Positions 20,727 to 30,072 of a DNA stretch of 64,000 bases are shown piece after piece. A program made the translations under genes and the position numbers. The DNA is taken from IMG/VR virus record IMGVR_UViG_3300033153_000868, positions 50,220 through 114,219 of that record; one strand, 5' to 3'. Position 1 is the first letter of the stretch. Each line of letters starts with the position of its first letter. A model generated the notes under the pieces. The model was not told the DNA's origin. It searched no databases and saw only the letters and a program-made list of their open reading frames with translations. The stretch comes from a virus.

Positions 20727-23700
20727 TTATTTACCGTGTATAGCTTTATCTTTTTTCTGCAAAGCTCTATTATTAGTTCTAATATTTTCTAAGAGTTCCT
20801 GCATCTTCATTGTTTGCTGATCAATACCCATTAAACCTTGGCTAAAATCCATTTTCTCTGAGCCAGTTGAAGTTGTATATTCAGTCCAATTAGCTTGTTC
20901 AGCTGGATCTGTTGGCTTAGGATTATATCTATTAATTTCATATATCATATCATAGTCACCGGTTCCATTTTTAGTAATTCTAAAAGTACCTGTATTTGTA
21001 ATTCCATCATCATTAGGAACAACATAATCATGATAAGTACTATTATCTCCTCCTAATATATCCATTTCAGTAGAAGAAAAATAATCATTTTTTCTAGCTT
21101 TAGGGTTTAGATCATACTTTTGATCAAAGACAAGAAATATACCCGTTCCTTGATCATCCTCACCGGCTCCTTTTAATAAAGCAATGTCATCAGTAGTTAA
21201 TGCACCAAATTGTTTTGTAACGTCTGATGTTGGTCCTTTTACTTTTGAAGCTAACCATTCAGACATATTATCTATTTCAAAACCAGCATGCGTTTTGTCT
21301 GCCTTAGATGCTATATCAAAAACAGATTTGTATGAAAGTCTAAATATAGGAGCAATTGCTGCTGTATTAGATCTTTTAGGATTATTAAGCCAAGTTTGTG
21401 TATCTTTTATTAATAGATCCAAAACCTTAGTACCAAGACCATCTCTCTGTAGAAGTTGATCTTCATTTTTCAATGTACCAGTACCTATACCAAATGGAAT
21501 ACCGTTTTCTTTTAAGTACTTTAATTGACCAAGCATGTTTTGCATTTCTCCAAATGCATTGGGGCTTGGTGATAACGGATTAAATTCATATGTATATGTA
21601 GGATTATTTACTATATCTGCATAGCCACCTTGGACACCATTCTTAATAGATTCAAATGAAGCTGACGCAGTGTTAGCATCTCTTTGATCTGTTAAAGCAG
21701 CATTTAATTCTAATGCCAAAGCATCATAAACTTTGTTTGCCTCGTCTCTAATTTCTTCTTTGTTAATGCGTCTTGCAACGTGGGGTATGTTTATAGGTCT
21801 ATCACCTCTTATTGCTTGTACAGCAGGTTTTCCTGTATTTTCTGTTGTAAACATTGTTCCATCTTGATCTGGACTATCTACATAGAACAAAGGCGTAGAA
21901 CTATTAAAAGCCTCTCTAACTTTTACCATGTCATTTCTGCTCATTGTAAATTTGAACTTATAGTTTTTATCAGTACCGCCATCAACAACCCATGATTGAT
22001 CTGTATTAATTAACTCACCTGCTCTAGCCCTTTTTAAAGCTTCTTGATAATGAGCCTCTCTAGAACCATAAGGTACACCATTCTCATCAAACAAACCTGG
22101 CATACCAGCTTCTAACATGCCTTTTATATTTGTAGCTTCAGTAGACCCAGATGTAACAGTATTCAAAACATCATTGTTATCATAAGCCTCTTTATATGTT
22201 CTATATGCTTCTTGAATAATTATATCACCTGCTTTTGCTTTTGTATCTATACCATTAACCCCAACCATTCTATTATACAAAGCATCATATTGTGTTGACT
22301 GATCTTGAGTAGTAGGTATATTATCTTTAGTTACCTGTCTAGTATCTATAAATGCAGCTTTATTTGTATTATATAATTCTTTGATAGCATCTATATATTT
22401 TAACCCTCCAGTTCCATCTGAATTAGCAGGAGTACTTAATATTCTTCTTAAATCACTAATACTTCCATTTACTTCTCCTCTGCCTTTAATATTTATACTA
22501 TAGGTTTGATCTTCAGCATTTGTATTTCCTTTAGGGTACATTAGCTGCAGCATTCCGCTTTGGTTATCTGTACCCAATATTGCTCCAACATAATCTACAG
22601 CAGTAGACTGTAAATGTTCCGCATAAGCTTTTTGTGTAGTTCCTACAATATCTGAATTAGCCGTAAAATTACCATCTTCATCTACTGCACCAGTTATAGT
22701 ATTTGCATCTGAAAGACTAAACACAGGTTCATTTAACATAGATGCTAAATCACCAAAAAAACCACCACCAGCAGCAGCAGATCCTTCAGCCCAAGGTAAT
22801 GCAACAAGGTTTCCTTCCTTGTCATACTTATACCCTTTCTCTAATAAAGTATTATCATCTTTTCTATTTGCTTTATATGCTGCAAGGTTAAATTCATTAG
22901 TAGCACGTGCTTGAATTTCTGCCATGTTATATTTAAACTCCTTTTCCTTAACAGCAAATTCATTAGGTTTCATTTCAAAGATATAGTCTCTAGCACTCCA
23001 TGCTTGAGCAGATTCTTTCATATCATCTATAATGTTACTTTGCATATACAAGTTATATGCTTTATTTATAACATTCTGATTTGTAGGAGTAGGTCTATTG
23101 ACTTCTTGTGCTATTTGTTTTTTAGCTTCTATATCTAATTTATACTTTTCTATATCAGATAGTTGCTCTCTGTCTAGTTTATCAAGACCACTACCCGGTA
23201 CAATACCATTTTTAGCTTTATAGTTAGACCATGTAACAGCAGAATTTTCTGCTTTACGTAATGCTTCTACATCATTATTTAACTCAGCAGAATTTCTAGC
23301 TTCTATTCTTCTAATAGTTTCATTGGCCCACATTTCTTGACCGTTACTAAGAGATGCAGCTGCACCATTATTAACAGCATCAGTTGCAAAGTCCATCCCT
23401 GCAACATAAGCTTCCATTTGATAAGCTTTTTGTACAGAAGGATTATCTAATAGGTTATTTCTAATCTGTTGTAGTGCTGCACCAGTAACCAAAGAACCAT
23501 TTTGTTCAGTAATAATCCAATCAGTGTTGGCTATTTCTTTTCTATTTTCACGTGATACAGGTTTATTAGGATCAAAGTTTGGGTTTGGTACTTTAGCAAA
23601 CCTATCCATTTTCATTTTCAATGGTGGATCCATGTTAGCCAACATTTGCTGACTCATTTTAAATAAGTTAGCTTTAGGCACATAATCAGGCAAAGACATT

Positions 23701-24185
23701 CTTAATGCATCTTCTGGATCAGAATTAATAAACTCATCCATTTTATATTGCATGCCTCTCATTCCAACATCCCAGTATTTTTCTTGTACCGTTTGATCAG
23801 GAGAATTTAATAAGTTCTGTGCTCTTTGTGATTGATCTCTAAACCTTGAGGTATAGACCATATCCTTTACAGTAATATCATCTTCATAGAATGGTGCAAA
23901 AACACTTTTAGCCGCATCTACATTAGAAGCTAATGATAAATCTAATCCTGATATTTGTTCTATTTGAGGAGCAATTTGCTCAGCATATTGATCTCTCCTC
24001 TCTTTAGTATCTTCTCTTGATAAGTCTGCATAAACAACTTTATTATATAAGTCATTTGTAGCTTTGTAATTAGCATCATACTTATCAGTTCTAGTTTGTA
24101 GAACAGCAGACAAGAATTTATAATCCGGTGTAAACGGTTTAATGTCTGGTAAATAAGTATCTGCTCCTTTAACGTATGTTGCCAT
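20727..24185 (-). CDS. Virion cargo-type structural protein, function unknown
   Basis: 1152 residues, ATG at 24185. The N-terminus (YLPDIKPFTPDYKFL followed by RTDKYDANYK and YADLSREDTKE) resembles, from memory, a conserved large protein in crAss-like and related Bacteroidota phages. No enzymatic motif was found. The sequence is mostly charged and helical in its first third, with long Asn/Asp/Gly-rich segments later. It sits between the 987-residue protein and the polymerase, the position of the proteins packaged in the capsid or tail barrel and ejected with DNA. Role as an ejection or cargo protein is inferred from position. Confidence 0.65.
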   Translation of the reverse strand: MATYVKGADTYLPDIKPFTPDYKFLSAVLQTRTDKYDANYKATNDLYNKVVYADLSREDTKERRDQYAEQIAPQIEQISGLDLSLASNVDAAKSVFAPFYEDDITVKDMVYTSRFRDQSQRAQNLLNSPDQTVQEKYWDVGMRGMQYKMDEFINSDPEDALRMSLPDYVPKANLFKMSQQMLANMDPPLKMKMDRFAKVPNPNFDPNKPVSRENRKEIANTDWIITEQNGSLVTGAALQQIRNNLLDNPSVQKAYQMEAYVAGMDFATDAVNNGAAASLSNGQEMWANETIRRIEARNSAELNNDVEALRKAENSAVTWSNYKAKNGIVPGSGLDKLDREQLSDIEKYKLDIEAKKQIAQEVNRPTPTNQNVINKAYNLYMQSNIIDDMKESAQAWSARDYIFEMKPNEFAVKEKEFKYNMAEIQARATNEFNLAAYKANRKDDNTLLEKGYKYDKEGNLVALPWAEGSAAAGGGFFGDLASMLNEPVFSLSDANTITGAVDEDGNFTANSDIVGTTQKAYAEHLQSTAVDYVGAILGTDNQSGMLQLMYPKGNTNAEDQTYSINIKGRGEVNGSISDLRRILSTPANSDGTGGLKYIDAIKELYNTNKAAFIDTRQVTKDNIPTTQDQSTQYDALYNRMVGVNGIDTKAKAGDIIIQEAYRTYKEAYDNNDVLNTVTSGSTEATNIKGMLEAGMPGLFDENGVPYGSREAHYQEALKRARAGELINTDQSWVVDGGTDKNYKFKFTMSRNDMVKVREAFNSSTPLFYVDSPDQDGTMFTTENTGKPAVQAIRGDRPINIPHVARRINKEEIRDEANKVYDALALELNAALTDQRDANTASASFESIKNGVQGGYADIVNNPTYTYEFNPLSPSPNAFGEMQNMLGQLKYLKENGIPFGIGTGTLKNEDQLLQRDGLGTKVLDLLIKDTQTWLNNPKRSNTAAIAPIFRLSYKSVFDIASKADKTHAGFEIDNMSEWLASKVKGPTSDVTKQFGALTTDDIALLKGAGEDDQGTGIFLVFDQKYDLNPKARKNDYFSSTEMDILGGDNSTYHDYVVPNDDGITNTGTFRITKNGTGDYDMIYEINRYNPKPTDPAEQANWTEYTTSTGSEKMDFSQGLMGIDQQTMKMQELLENIRTNNRALQKKDKAIHGK

Positions 24186-24230
24186 AATGTAAAATTAATA
24201 TAATTATATAAGTTTACAAAGTGTTTTGTA

Positions 24231-24247
24231 TAAACCCTTTAGGTTTA
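24231..24247 (-). terminator. Short hairpin overlapping the 987-residue gene stop
   Basis: TAAACC (24231-24236) pairs with GGTTTA (24242-24247) across a five-base loop and includes the stop codon. A second weak stem (ACAAA/TTTGT) follows on the minus strand. There is no clear T tract, so this may be a partial terminator or an mRNA 3' stabiliser ahead of the 1152-residue gene. Confidence 0.3.
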
Positions 24248-27208
24248 CATTCCCATCTTACCACTGTAAAATGGTACTGCCCACTTTGATAACTTTTTTA
24301 TTTCTTTTCCTTTTTGTGATCTAGTTATTGTATTCCTAGCTGCATCATATCCTACTGGTGCTCCTTGAGTGTTAAGTTCATTTTGACCATATGTTCTTTG
24401 AGTATTAGTAGAAGAACTTACAGGACCATATATTCTTTCCCACATGCTTTCTGTAACTTCCCTTTGATTACCCTTTTCATCTTTACCAACAAGTTCTTGC
24501 AGTCTTTGCCACTTTTCTATATTTGATTGAACTTGATCTCCTTGATTATCTTTCATTAATTTTTTGCCATTTGGACCAAATTCTACTATACCTGCTCTAG
24601 ATGGATTAACATTATAATAATCATACAGTTGATTCATATTATATGTATTAGCCATATTGGTAAGTCCTGCATTATATAACTCATTTGTTTTTGCAGTTTG
24701 CCAATTCTTAAAGTTATCGGCATTTTGCAATGCAGTAACTGTATCATCATATAGTTTTTTGGTTGTTGCATTATTTAACTGATCAACTTTCATGTCTAAC
24801 TGAGGCTGCATAGTTGCAACTTGATTCATAGTTCTGACATTGTTCTGATTAACTTGATTAATAGCTTTAGCATTAGCATCTAAAGTTTTACCTTGAATGT
24901 TACTACGTGCAATTGCCTGTGGACCATAAGCACCTAGTGCCTGCGCCATTGTATTTTGAGCAGCAAGATTAGCATTTACTCTACCAGTATAGTCATCTAA
25001 TACATAATCAATTTTTTGATCCTCTAATACTGGAGCAAATGGAAGATATAGATTATCTTTTATATTATTTTGTGCAATAAGGTTATTTATATCTTGTTGC
25101 CACCATTGTGGATCTACTTCTGGTTTAGGTTGTACTGCTGGTTTCTTTGTAATCTTTTCTGGATCATCTGGTAAATCCATAAACTTCTCATCTCTTGGTT
25201 GATAGTTCATATCAAAACCAGGAGCATTTACAGTATAACCACCTCTCTTACCATCAAATCTTCTTTTTTTCCATTCTTTATCTAGCTTACCATCTCCATC
25301 CTTATCATATGTAGCAGGATCATTTTTAAGTCTTTCTGCTAATACTTCATCTGTAAAGAAGTAAGGAATATATTGAACACCTTTTTTGTCAAAGTATTCT
25401 TTTCTTTTTTCTTCATATTTATTTTGAAATGTTCTCCAGTTTTTATCATAATCCGGATCTGACATTTTCATATTAAACTTAAAGTCAACCCCCTCTTCTT
25501 CTTTCATTGCATCAATGACTGCTTTATTTCTGTAATAAAAATCTTTTTCAGAATCCTCACTAGAAAAAACATTTGAACCATAGCCAAAATTATCTGTATT
25601 TACAGCTTGAACATCAGGTAATTGATTACCAGAATACTTACCACTTATAAAAGTTGCTATATCACCTACATTAGGATCCTCATTTAATTCTTGCTGAGTT
25701 CTTATATCTGGTGTATATGTATCTGCAAGAGCTCCTGAACCTGCTATTTTATCTTGATCAAATACTTGTACTTTAGTGCCTTCTTTCATGGTTCTACCAT
25801 CAACAGCTTCTCTTACAAAAGATATTTTGTTTTTACCATCTTTCTTTACTACAGTAGGAATATATCCATCTGCTATATATTGATCATATTGTTTAGCCTT
25901 TTCACTTCCTGCTGCATATGGATTTTTATTACCACCAGACTCTACAACAGTTTCTACTTGTTTGTCAGTAGCTCCTACTTGCTTATCAGTTGTTACAGCT
26001 TCTGCCTCAGTTTCTGTTACTGTCTCAGTTACATCTTCTGTAATTCTGTATTCTTCAGGTACTTGACCATTTTGAATTGCAGCAATAGCTTGTCTTCTCA
26101 ATTCTGATTTAGGAATAGGATCAGAGCCATCTTCTAAATACCAAGCTTTACCATCCCAAGTAGCATCTTTCATGTTCTTAGGATAACCAAGATTTTTTCT
26201 TTTATAATACTGTCTAGCAGTTTCACCTTTCTTTTGATAGCTTTCTAGTTCTTTACCTTCTCCTGCTTTAATTAAAAAGTCACCCAGCTCAGTACCAAAT
26301 TGAGCCATATTGCCAATCATAGCATTATTTTCCATAGCTAATCCTGGTTCACCTGCAGGTGGCATAAATGCATCCATTGGTGCAGGCATTCCTTGTTGTG
26401 GCATTTGTTGTTGAATATCTTGTTGTTGCATTTGTTGAGCCATCATTTCTTGCAACATCATTATTTGTTGCTGTTGCTCTAATGGTAATGATGCAAATGC
26501 TTTGGCTTCTGCTTCTTTTCTTGATATCTCTTCTACTTTAGCAGTAAACTCAATTGGGTCTTCGCCAATAGAAACCAAGTATGGATGAGATGCTAAAGGC
26601 ACCCCATCTGAAAAATCTTTTTTAGCTTCTTGTATAAAGGCAAGTTTAGATAAATCATTCATATTTTTTTTAAGCATAAGCTCTGCACTTGTAGCAGAAA
26701 TATTATCTGCATATTGTGAATCTAATTCTGCATAATAATCTTGCAACCCAAACTTTTTAGAAATTTTAGCTGGGGTTTTTCTACTTCCTCCTAATCCAAA
26801 CTCACTCATTTCATCTTTTGAAAGTTTAAGTTTTCTTGTATCAGAAAAAATAAAAGATTGTTCTGGCAAAAACATTGGTACACCACCACTACTATGTCTT
26901 GGTCCTGTTATATCATATAAACCAAATGTTCCATCATCATTTAAATCAGTTAATACTGTTTCTCCACCTTCTGCTTCTAAGTTAGCATCTTCTCTAGGTA
27001 CACTAGATAAACTATATCTAACAGATTCATCTTGTGAATTATTAAAGTTAGTGCTACCATAATATGCTTGTGGAGTTGTAACCAAACCATAATCAGCTTG
27101 ATCACCTGTTGTCATACCACCATCTCTCATAGACTTTGCATCTTCAACAACTTTTCCATTACGGATGCTGAAACCTTGCGGTAATTTGTTTATTTTAATT
27201 TTTGCCAT
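24245..27208 (-). CDS. Virion cargo-type protein with Gln/Met-rich tract
   Basis: 987 residues, ATG at 27208, two bases after the previous stop. Residues about 80-125 contain an acidic Glu-Ala-Glu-Gly-Gly-Glu segment, then GPRHSSGGVP and EQSFIFSDT, a motif I associate with large structural proteins of Bacteroidota phages. Residues about 240-275 form a Gln/Met-rich low-complexity tract. A single EF-hand-like calcium loop, DKDGDGKLDKEW, lies near base 25290. The last third is Asn/Gln-rich and predicted helical. The gene is tightly coupled to the 933-residue gene and the two share Gln/Met-rich and acidic-Gly features, so they may be distant paralogues or partners. Function unknown; ejected or internal virion protein is the best guess. 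Confidence 0.65.
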   Translation of the reverse strand: MAKIKINKLPQGFSIRNGKVVEDAKSMRDGGMTTGDQADYGLVTTPQAYYGSTNFNNSQDESVRYSLSSVPREDANLEAEGGETVLTDLNDDGTFGLYDITGPRHSSGGVPMFLPEQSFIFSDTRKLKLSKDEMSEFGLGGSRKTPAKISKKFGLQDYYAELDSQYADNISATSAELMLKKNMNDLSKLAFIQEAKKDFSDGVPLASHPYLVSIGEDPIEFTAKVEEISRKEAEAKAFASLPLEQQQQIMMLQEMMAQQMQQQDIQQQMPQQGMPAPMDAFMPPAGEPGLAMENNAMIGNMAQFGTELGDFLIKAGEGKELESYQKKGETARQYYKRKNLGYPKNMKDATWDGKAWYLEDGSDPIPKSELRRQAIAAIQNGQVPEEYRITEDVTETVTETEAEAVTTDKQVGATDKQVETVVESGGNKNPYAAGSEKAKQYDQYIADGYIPTVVKKDGKNKISFVREAVDGRTMKEGTKVQVFDQDKIAGSGALADTYTPDIRTQQELNEDPNVGDIATFISGKYSGNQLPDVQAVNTDNFGYGSNVFSSEDSEKDFYYRNKAVIDAMKEEEGVDFKFNMKMSDPDYDKNWRTFQNKYEEKRKEYFDKKGVQYIPYFFTDEVLAERLKNDPATYDKDGDGKLDKEWKKRRFDGKRGGYTVNAPGFDMNYQPRDEKFMDLPDDPEKITKKPAVQPKPEVDPQWWQQDINNLIAQNNIKDNLYLPFAPVLEDQKIDYVLDDYTGRVNANLAAQNTMAQALGAYGPQAIARSNIQGKTLDANAKAINQVNQNNVRTMNQVATMQPQLDMKVDQLNNATTKKLYDDTVTALQNADNFKNWQTAKTNELYNAGLTNMANTYNMNQLYDYYNVNPSRAGIVEFGPNGKKLMKDNQGDQVQSNIEKWQRLQELVGKDEKGNQREVTESMWERIYGPVSSSTNTQRTYGQNELNTQGAPVGYDAARNTITRSQKGKEIKKLSKWAVPFYSGKMGM

Positions 27209-27210
27209 AA

Positions 27211-30012
27211 TTATAATTTTTCTATGTCAGCTCCAGCTGCAATTAGTTTTGCCAACATTCTTGAATCAACTTCTACAGTCTGCTCTCCTCCATTTTGTTT
27301 TTTTGATTTAATCAAATGAATGTAACCATTGTCATCATCATAATAATCAGCGGTCTTAAAATCATATGATCTACCATCTTCACTTGGATCTGAAGTATAA
27401 TAAGGAGCTTTATTTTTATAATTTACATTAACAGGTTGACCTGCATTATATGCTTCAGGATCAATTTGTGATGCTAAGTATTGTTGTAGTTTAAACTCAG
27501 GAAACATTCTAGCACCACTTAAGTTATTGCTATTACCTATAAACAGTGTATCATTTTCAGTAACTCCCATTTGAGACATAATATCTTTTATAGCAGTTTT
27601 ATCATTTTTGTTTTTATCTCTAAATAACTCTATATACTCTTGTAGATAATTATGATCATAGTTTTTAATTCTTTCTTTTCTTTCTTTTCTTGTTTCTCCA
27701 GCATCTTGAGCTTTAGCTAACTCTCTTTTAATAACTCTATCTCTATTTGCTAAGTATGCTTCTTCTCCTTTAGCTCCACCATATGCCATATTACTAAGTA
27801 TGTTATGCTGTGCTTCTGGAGGCAATGCTTTAAAGCCAGGATTGTTTACACCACCACCTTCTTTACTCATATATAATCCTGTTGTTCTATCACCCTCACT
27901 ACCCATTAGTCCGGTGTTTACATCAAAAGTCCCCCTCTTATTAAATGCATCAGTAGTAGTTCCATATAAATTATCTGCAACTACATCACCACGCATATCT
28001 GCATAAGCATTATTCCATTCTTTTTGCTGGTAAATATCATTAAAAATATCAGCTGTTTGAACTGCTGCATTAGATAAATCACCAAATAATCTACCACCTA
28101 TTGTATTTGGAAATCTTAGTAAGCTATTATTAAAATTACTAAGTAAAGCATTAGGACTTTTATCCTTTTTGGCTGTAGGAAGATTTATATCTCCAAATAA
28201 ATCTGCTGCTGTTCTTTGAGCAGGTTGACTATTTGTTTGATCTTCTGTTGGATTTGGATTAAAAGGATTATCAAACTGTTCTTCATATTCTGCATACAGC
28301 TGTTGAGCATTGGCACCACCTCTTGTAACAGGGTCTTGCACCACCCATTCCTTAAAGGTAAGCTTATCATTTGCTACCGGACCTCCAGCTGAACCTGCAT
28401 ACTGTTTAATAGGAAGCTCTGCTCCATACATAGCAAACATTTCTTGAAAGTCTGTAAGATAAGGAAGGCCTTTTTCAAACTTTGGGTCTAAAGGACCATC
28501 ATAGTCTTTTGGTATAAACATATCAAAATTCGGATCATTACCTTCAATAGCATCTTCACCAGGTCCTTGATTAAATTCAGGATCTAAATCTACTTCTTGT
28601 GGATCTTTCTTTTCAGTAGCAGGAAACCTACCTTCAGCAGACATTGGATCTACTTGATATTCAGTTGGTATTTCTTGTCCTTTCTTTTTTAATATAGATT
28701 CAATATATGCTTTTGTTTCTGCTGTTCCTGTTTGCCATTTCTTTAGCAGATCATCAGAGATTTTTTTTACTGCACTTGGAGCATTTACATCATCTAGTAT
28801 TCTATCTGCTTCTGTTTTTATAATATTTCCTAATGCATCTTTCTGTTGATCTAGTTCTGGATTTTCAATTTTAAATTGTTCAAACCATTTAGCTGCAGCA
28901 TTTTTATTTTCATCACTTAAATCAAATTCAAATTTATATTTAGTATCTGCTGCTTTTTGTAATTGATTAGATATTCTTCTTCCTTTCCAATCTCTAAAAC
29001 TGCCATCTTTTACACCATCACCATCTTCATCTTTACCGCTAAATAAATCTTTTCCTACTGAACTAATTGCATTAAGAGTTTTACCCAAATTTAAACCACT
29101 GCTTGTTTTAAATAAAGCAGGATTAAACATAAAAGGATCTGGATTTATATATCCATTGTCATTTTGATCTACATAATCTTTAATTACATTTTTATCTTGA
29201 TCAGTGACTTTTACATTATTACCAGAAATATCTATATTACTATTCTTTGCAGCATTTGCAAAAGAATTCATCATGTCTAAGTTATCTGTGCCAGCAGAGT
29301 TTGATGTTTCTTTTCCTTCTTGTGCTTTAGGTGCATCATGAGTATATCCGGCTTTCTTTAATCTAAGGTGAGCTTCATGATCCCTTGCTCTAATCTTTCT
29401 ATCACCTTTATACATAAAGTGTGGCTCAAATTCACCACCTTCTTCCTTCTTCCATCCAGCAGCATTCTTAGCAAAGTTTGCCATTTTTACTACTGATGGT
29501 GGATAATTATCCGTGTTACTCATAACTTTGTTATAAGCTTCAGATACTGACATACCTCTTGCTTTAGCCCATCTAGTAAACTTACCTTTATTTTCAGGTT
29601 TAATTTCTATACCAGATTTAGCTTGATCAATAGATGTAATATCCATATCCATAGCAGGAGCTTGTTCTTGCATTTCTTCTGCTCTTGCTAGTTGTTGAGG
29701 ATTATTTGTTATTTCTTGAGGGCTGGGTTCTTTTGGTTGTTGCATCCTTTGAACTTCTTCAAACAATTGAATGATTGCTTCCTCTTCATAACCAAGTTGC
29801 ATAAGTGCTTGACCTATAAGATTTTGATCTACTTCTTGTTGCATTAATCCCATTAATACTTCTTGAGGTTGTCTACCCTCATCAATAGATGTAGAAAATA
29901 TTTCAGTTATTTGCATAACTTGTGGATCAACTTGAGGCTGCTGTTGCATTCCAGGTTGACCAGGCATCATTGCACCTCCTTGTTGTTTTACACTTTTTTT
30001 GTTTAAATCCAC
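27211..30012 (-). CDS. Virion cargo-type protein, Gln/Met-rich N-terminus
   Basis: 933 residues beginning at GTG 30012; no better ATG lies upstream in frame. Residues 12-35 are Met/Gln/Pro-rich. Residues about 136-190 hold a compact helical segment (ENKGKFTRWAKARGMSV, then SVVKMANFAKNAAGW) that I recall as a recurrent module in phage structural proteins of this group. It might bind DNA or another virion part. An EF-hand-like DEDGDGVKDG stretch lies near base 29025. The protein is acidic and Asn/Asp-rich. It begins a new unit: an AT-rich candidate promoter element lies just upstream. The 987- and 1152-residue genes follow closely. Confidence 0.62.
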   Translation of the reverse strand: MDLNKKSVKQQGGAMMPGQPGMQQQPQVDPQVMQITEIFSTSIDEGRQPQEVLMGLMQQEVDQNLIGQALMQLGYEEEAIIQLFEEVQRMQQPKEPSPQEITNNPQQLARAEEMQEQAPAMDMDITSIDQAKSGIEIKPENKGKFTRWAKARGMSVSEAYNKVMSNTDNYPPSVVKMANFAKNAAGWKKEEGGEFEPHFMYKGDRKIRARDHEAHLRLKKAGYTHDAPKAQEGKETSNSAGTDNLDMMNSFANAAKNSNIDISGNNVKVTDQDKNVIKDYVDQNDNGYINPDPFMFNPALFKTSSGLNLGKTLNAISSVGKDLFSGKDEDGDGVKDGSFRDWKGRRISNQLQKAADTKYKFEFDLSDENKNAAAKWFEQFKIENPELDQQKDALGNIIKTEADRILDDVNAPSAVKKISDDLLKKWQTGTAETKAYIESILKKKGQEIPTEYQVDPMSAEGRFPATEKKDPQEVDLDPEFNQGPGEDAIEGNDPNFDMFIPKDYDGPLDPKFEKGLPYLTDFQEMFAMYGAELPIKQYAGSAGGPVANDKLTFKEWVVQDPVTRGGANAQQLYAEYEEQFDNPFNPNPTEDQTNSQPAQRTAADLFGDINLPTAKKDKSPNALLSNFNNSLLRFPNTIGGRLFGDLSNAAVQTADIFNDIYQQKEWNNAYADMRGDVVADNLYGTTTDAFNKRGTFDVNTGLMGSEGDRTTGLYMSKEGGGVNNPGFKALPPEAQHNILSNMAYGGAKGEEAYLANRDRVIKRELAKAQDAGETRKERKERIKNYDHNYLQEYIELFRDKNKNDKTAIKDIMSQMGVTENDTLFIGNSNNLSGARMFPEFKLQQYLASQIDPEAYNAGQPVNVNYKNKAPYYTSDPSEDGRSYDFKTADYYDDDNGYIHLIKSKKQNGGEQTVEVDSRMLAKLIAAGADIEKL

Positions 30013-30031
30013 GTTGATAATATTATATTAT

Positions 30032-30044
30032 TAATATACAAATA
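30032..30044 (-). promoter_or_regulatory. AT-rich element upstream of the cargo-protein unit
   Basis: On the minus strand this reads TATTTGTATATTA; 11 bases (TTTGTATATTA) match the elements at 48936-48948 and 60159-60171. It lies about 20 bases before GTG 30012, in the 60-base gap that starts the 933-987-1152 gene run. Candidate promoter element. Confidence 0.4.
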
Positions 30045-30072
30045 ATTAGGGAGATTCACTAATCTTTATGGT

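Noticed and set aside
30052-30065. AGATT-CACT-AATCT hairpin in the leader of the 933-residue gene as terminator
   Set aside because: Only five weak pairs and no T run; possible by chance in AT-rich DNA.
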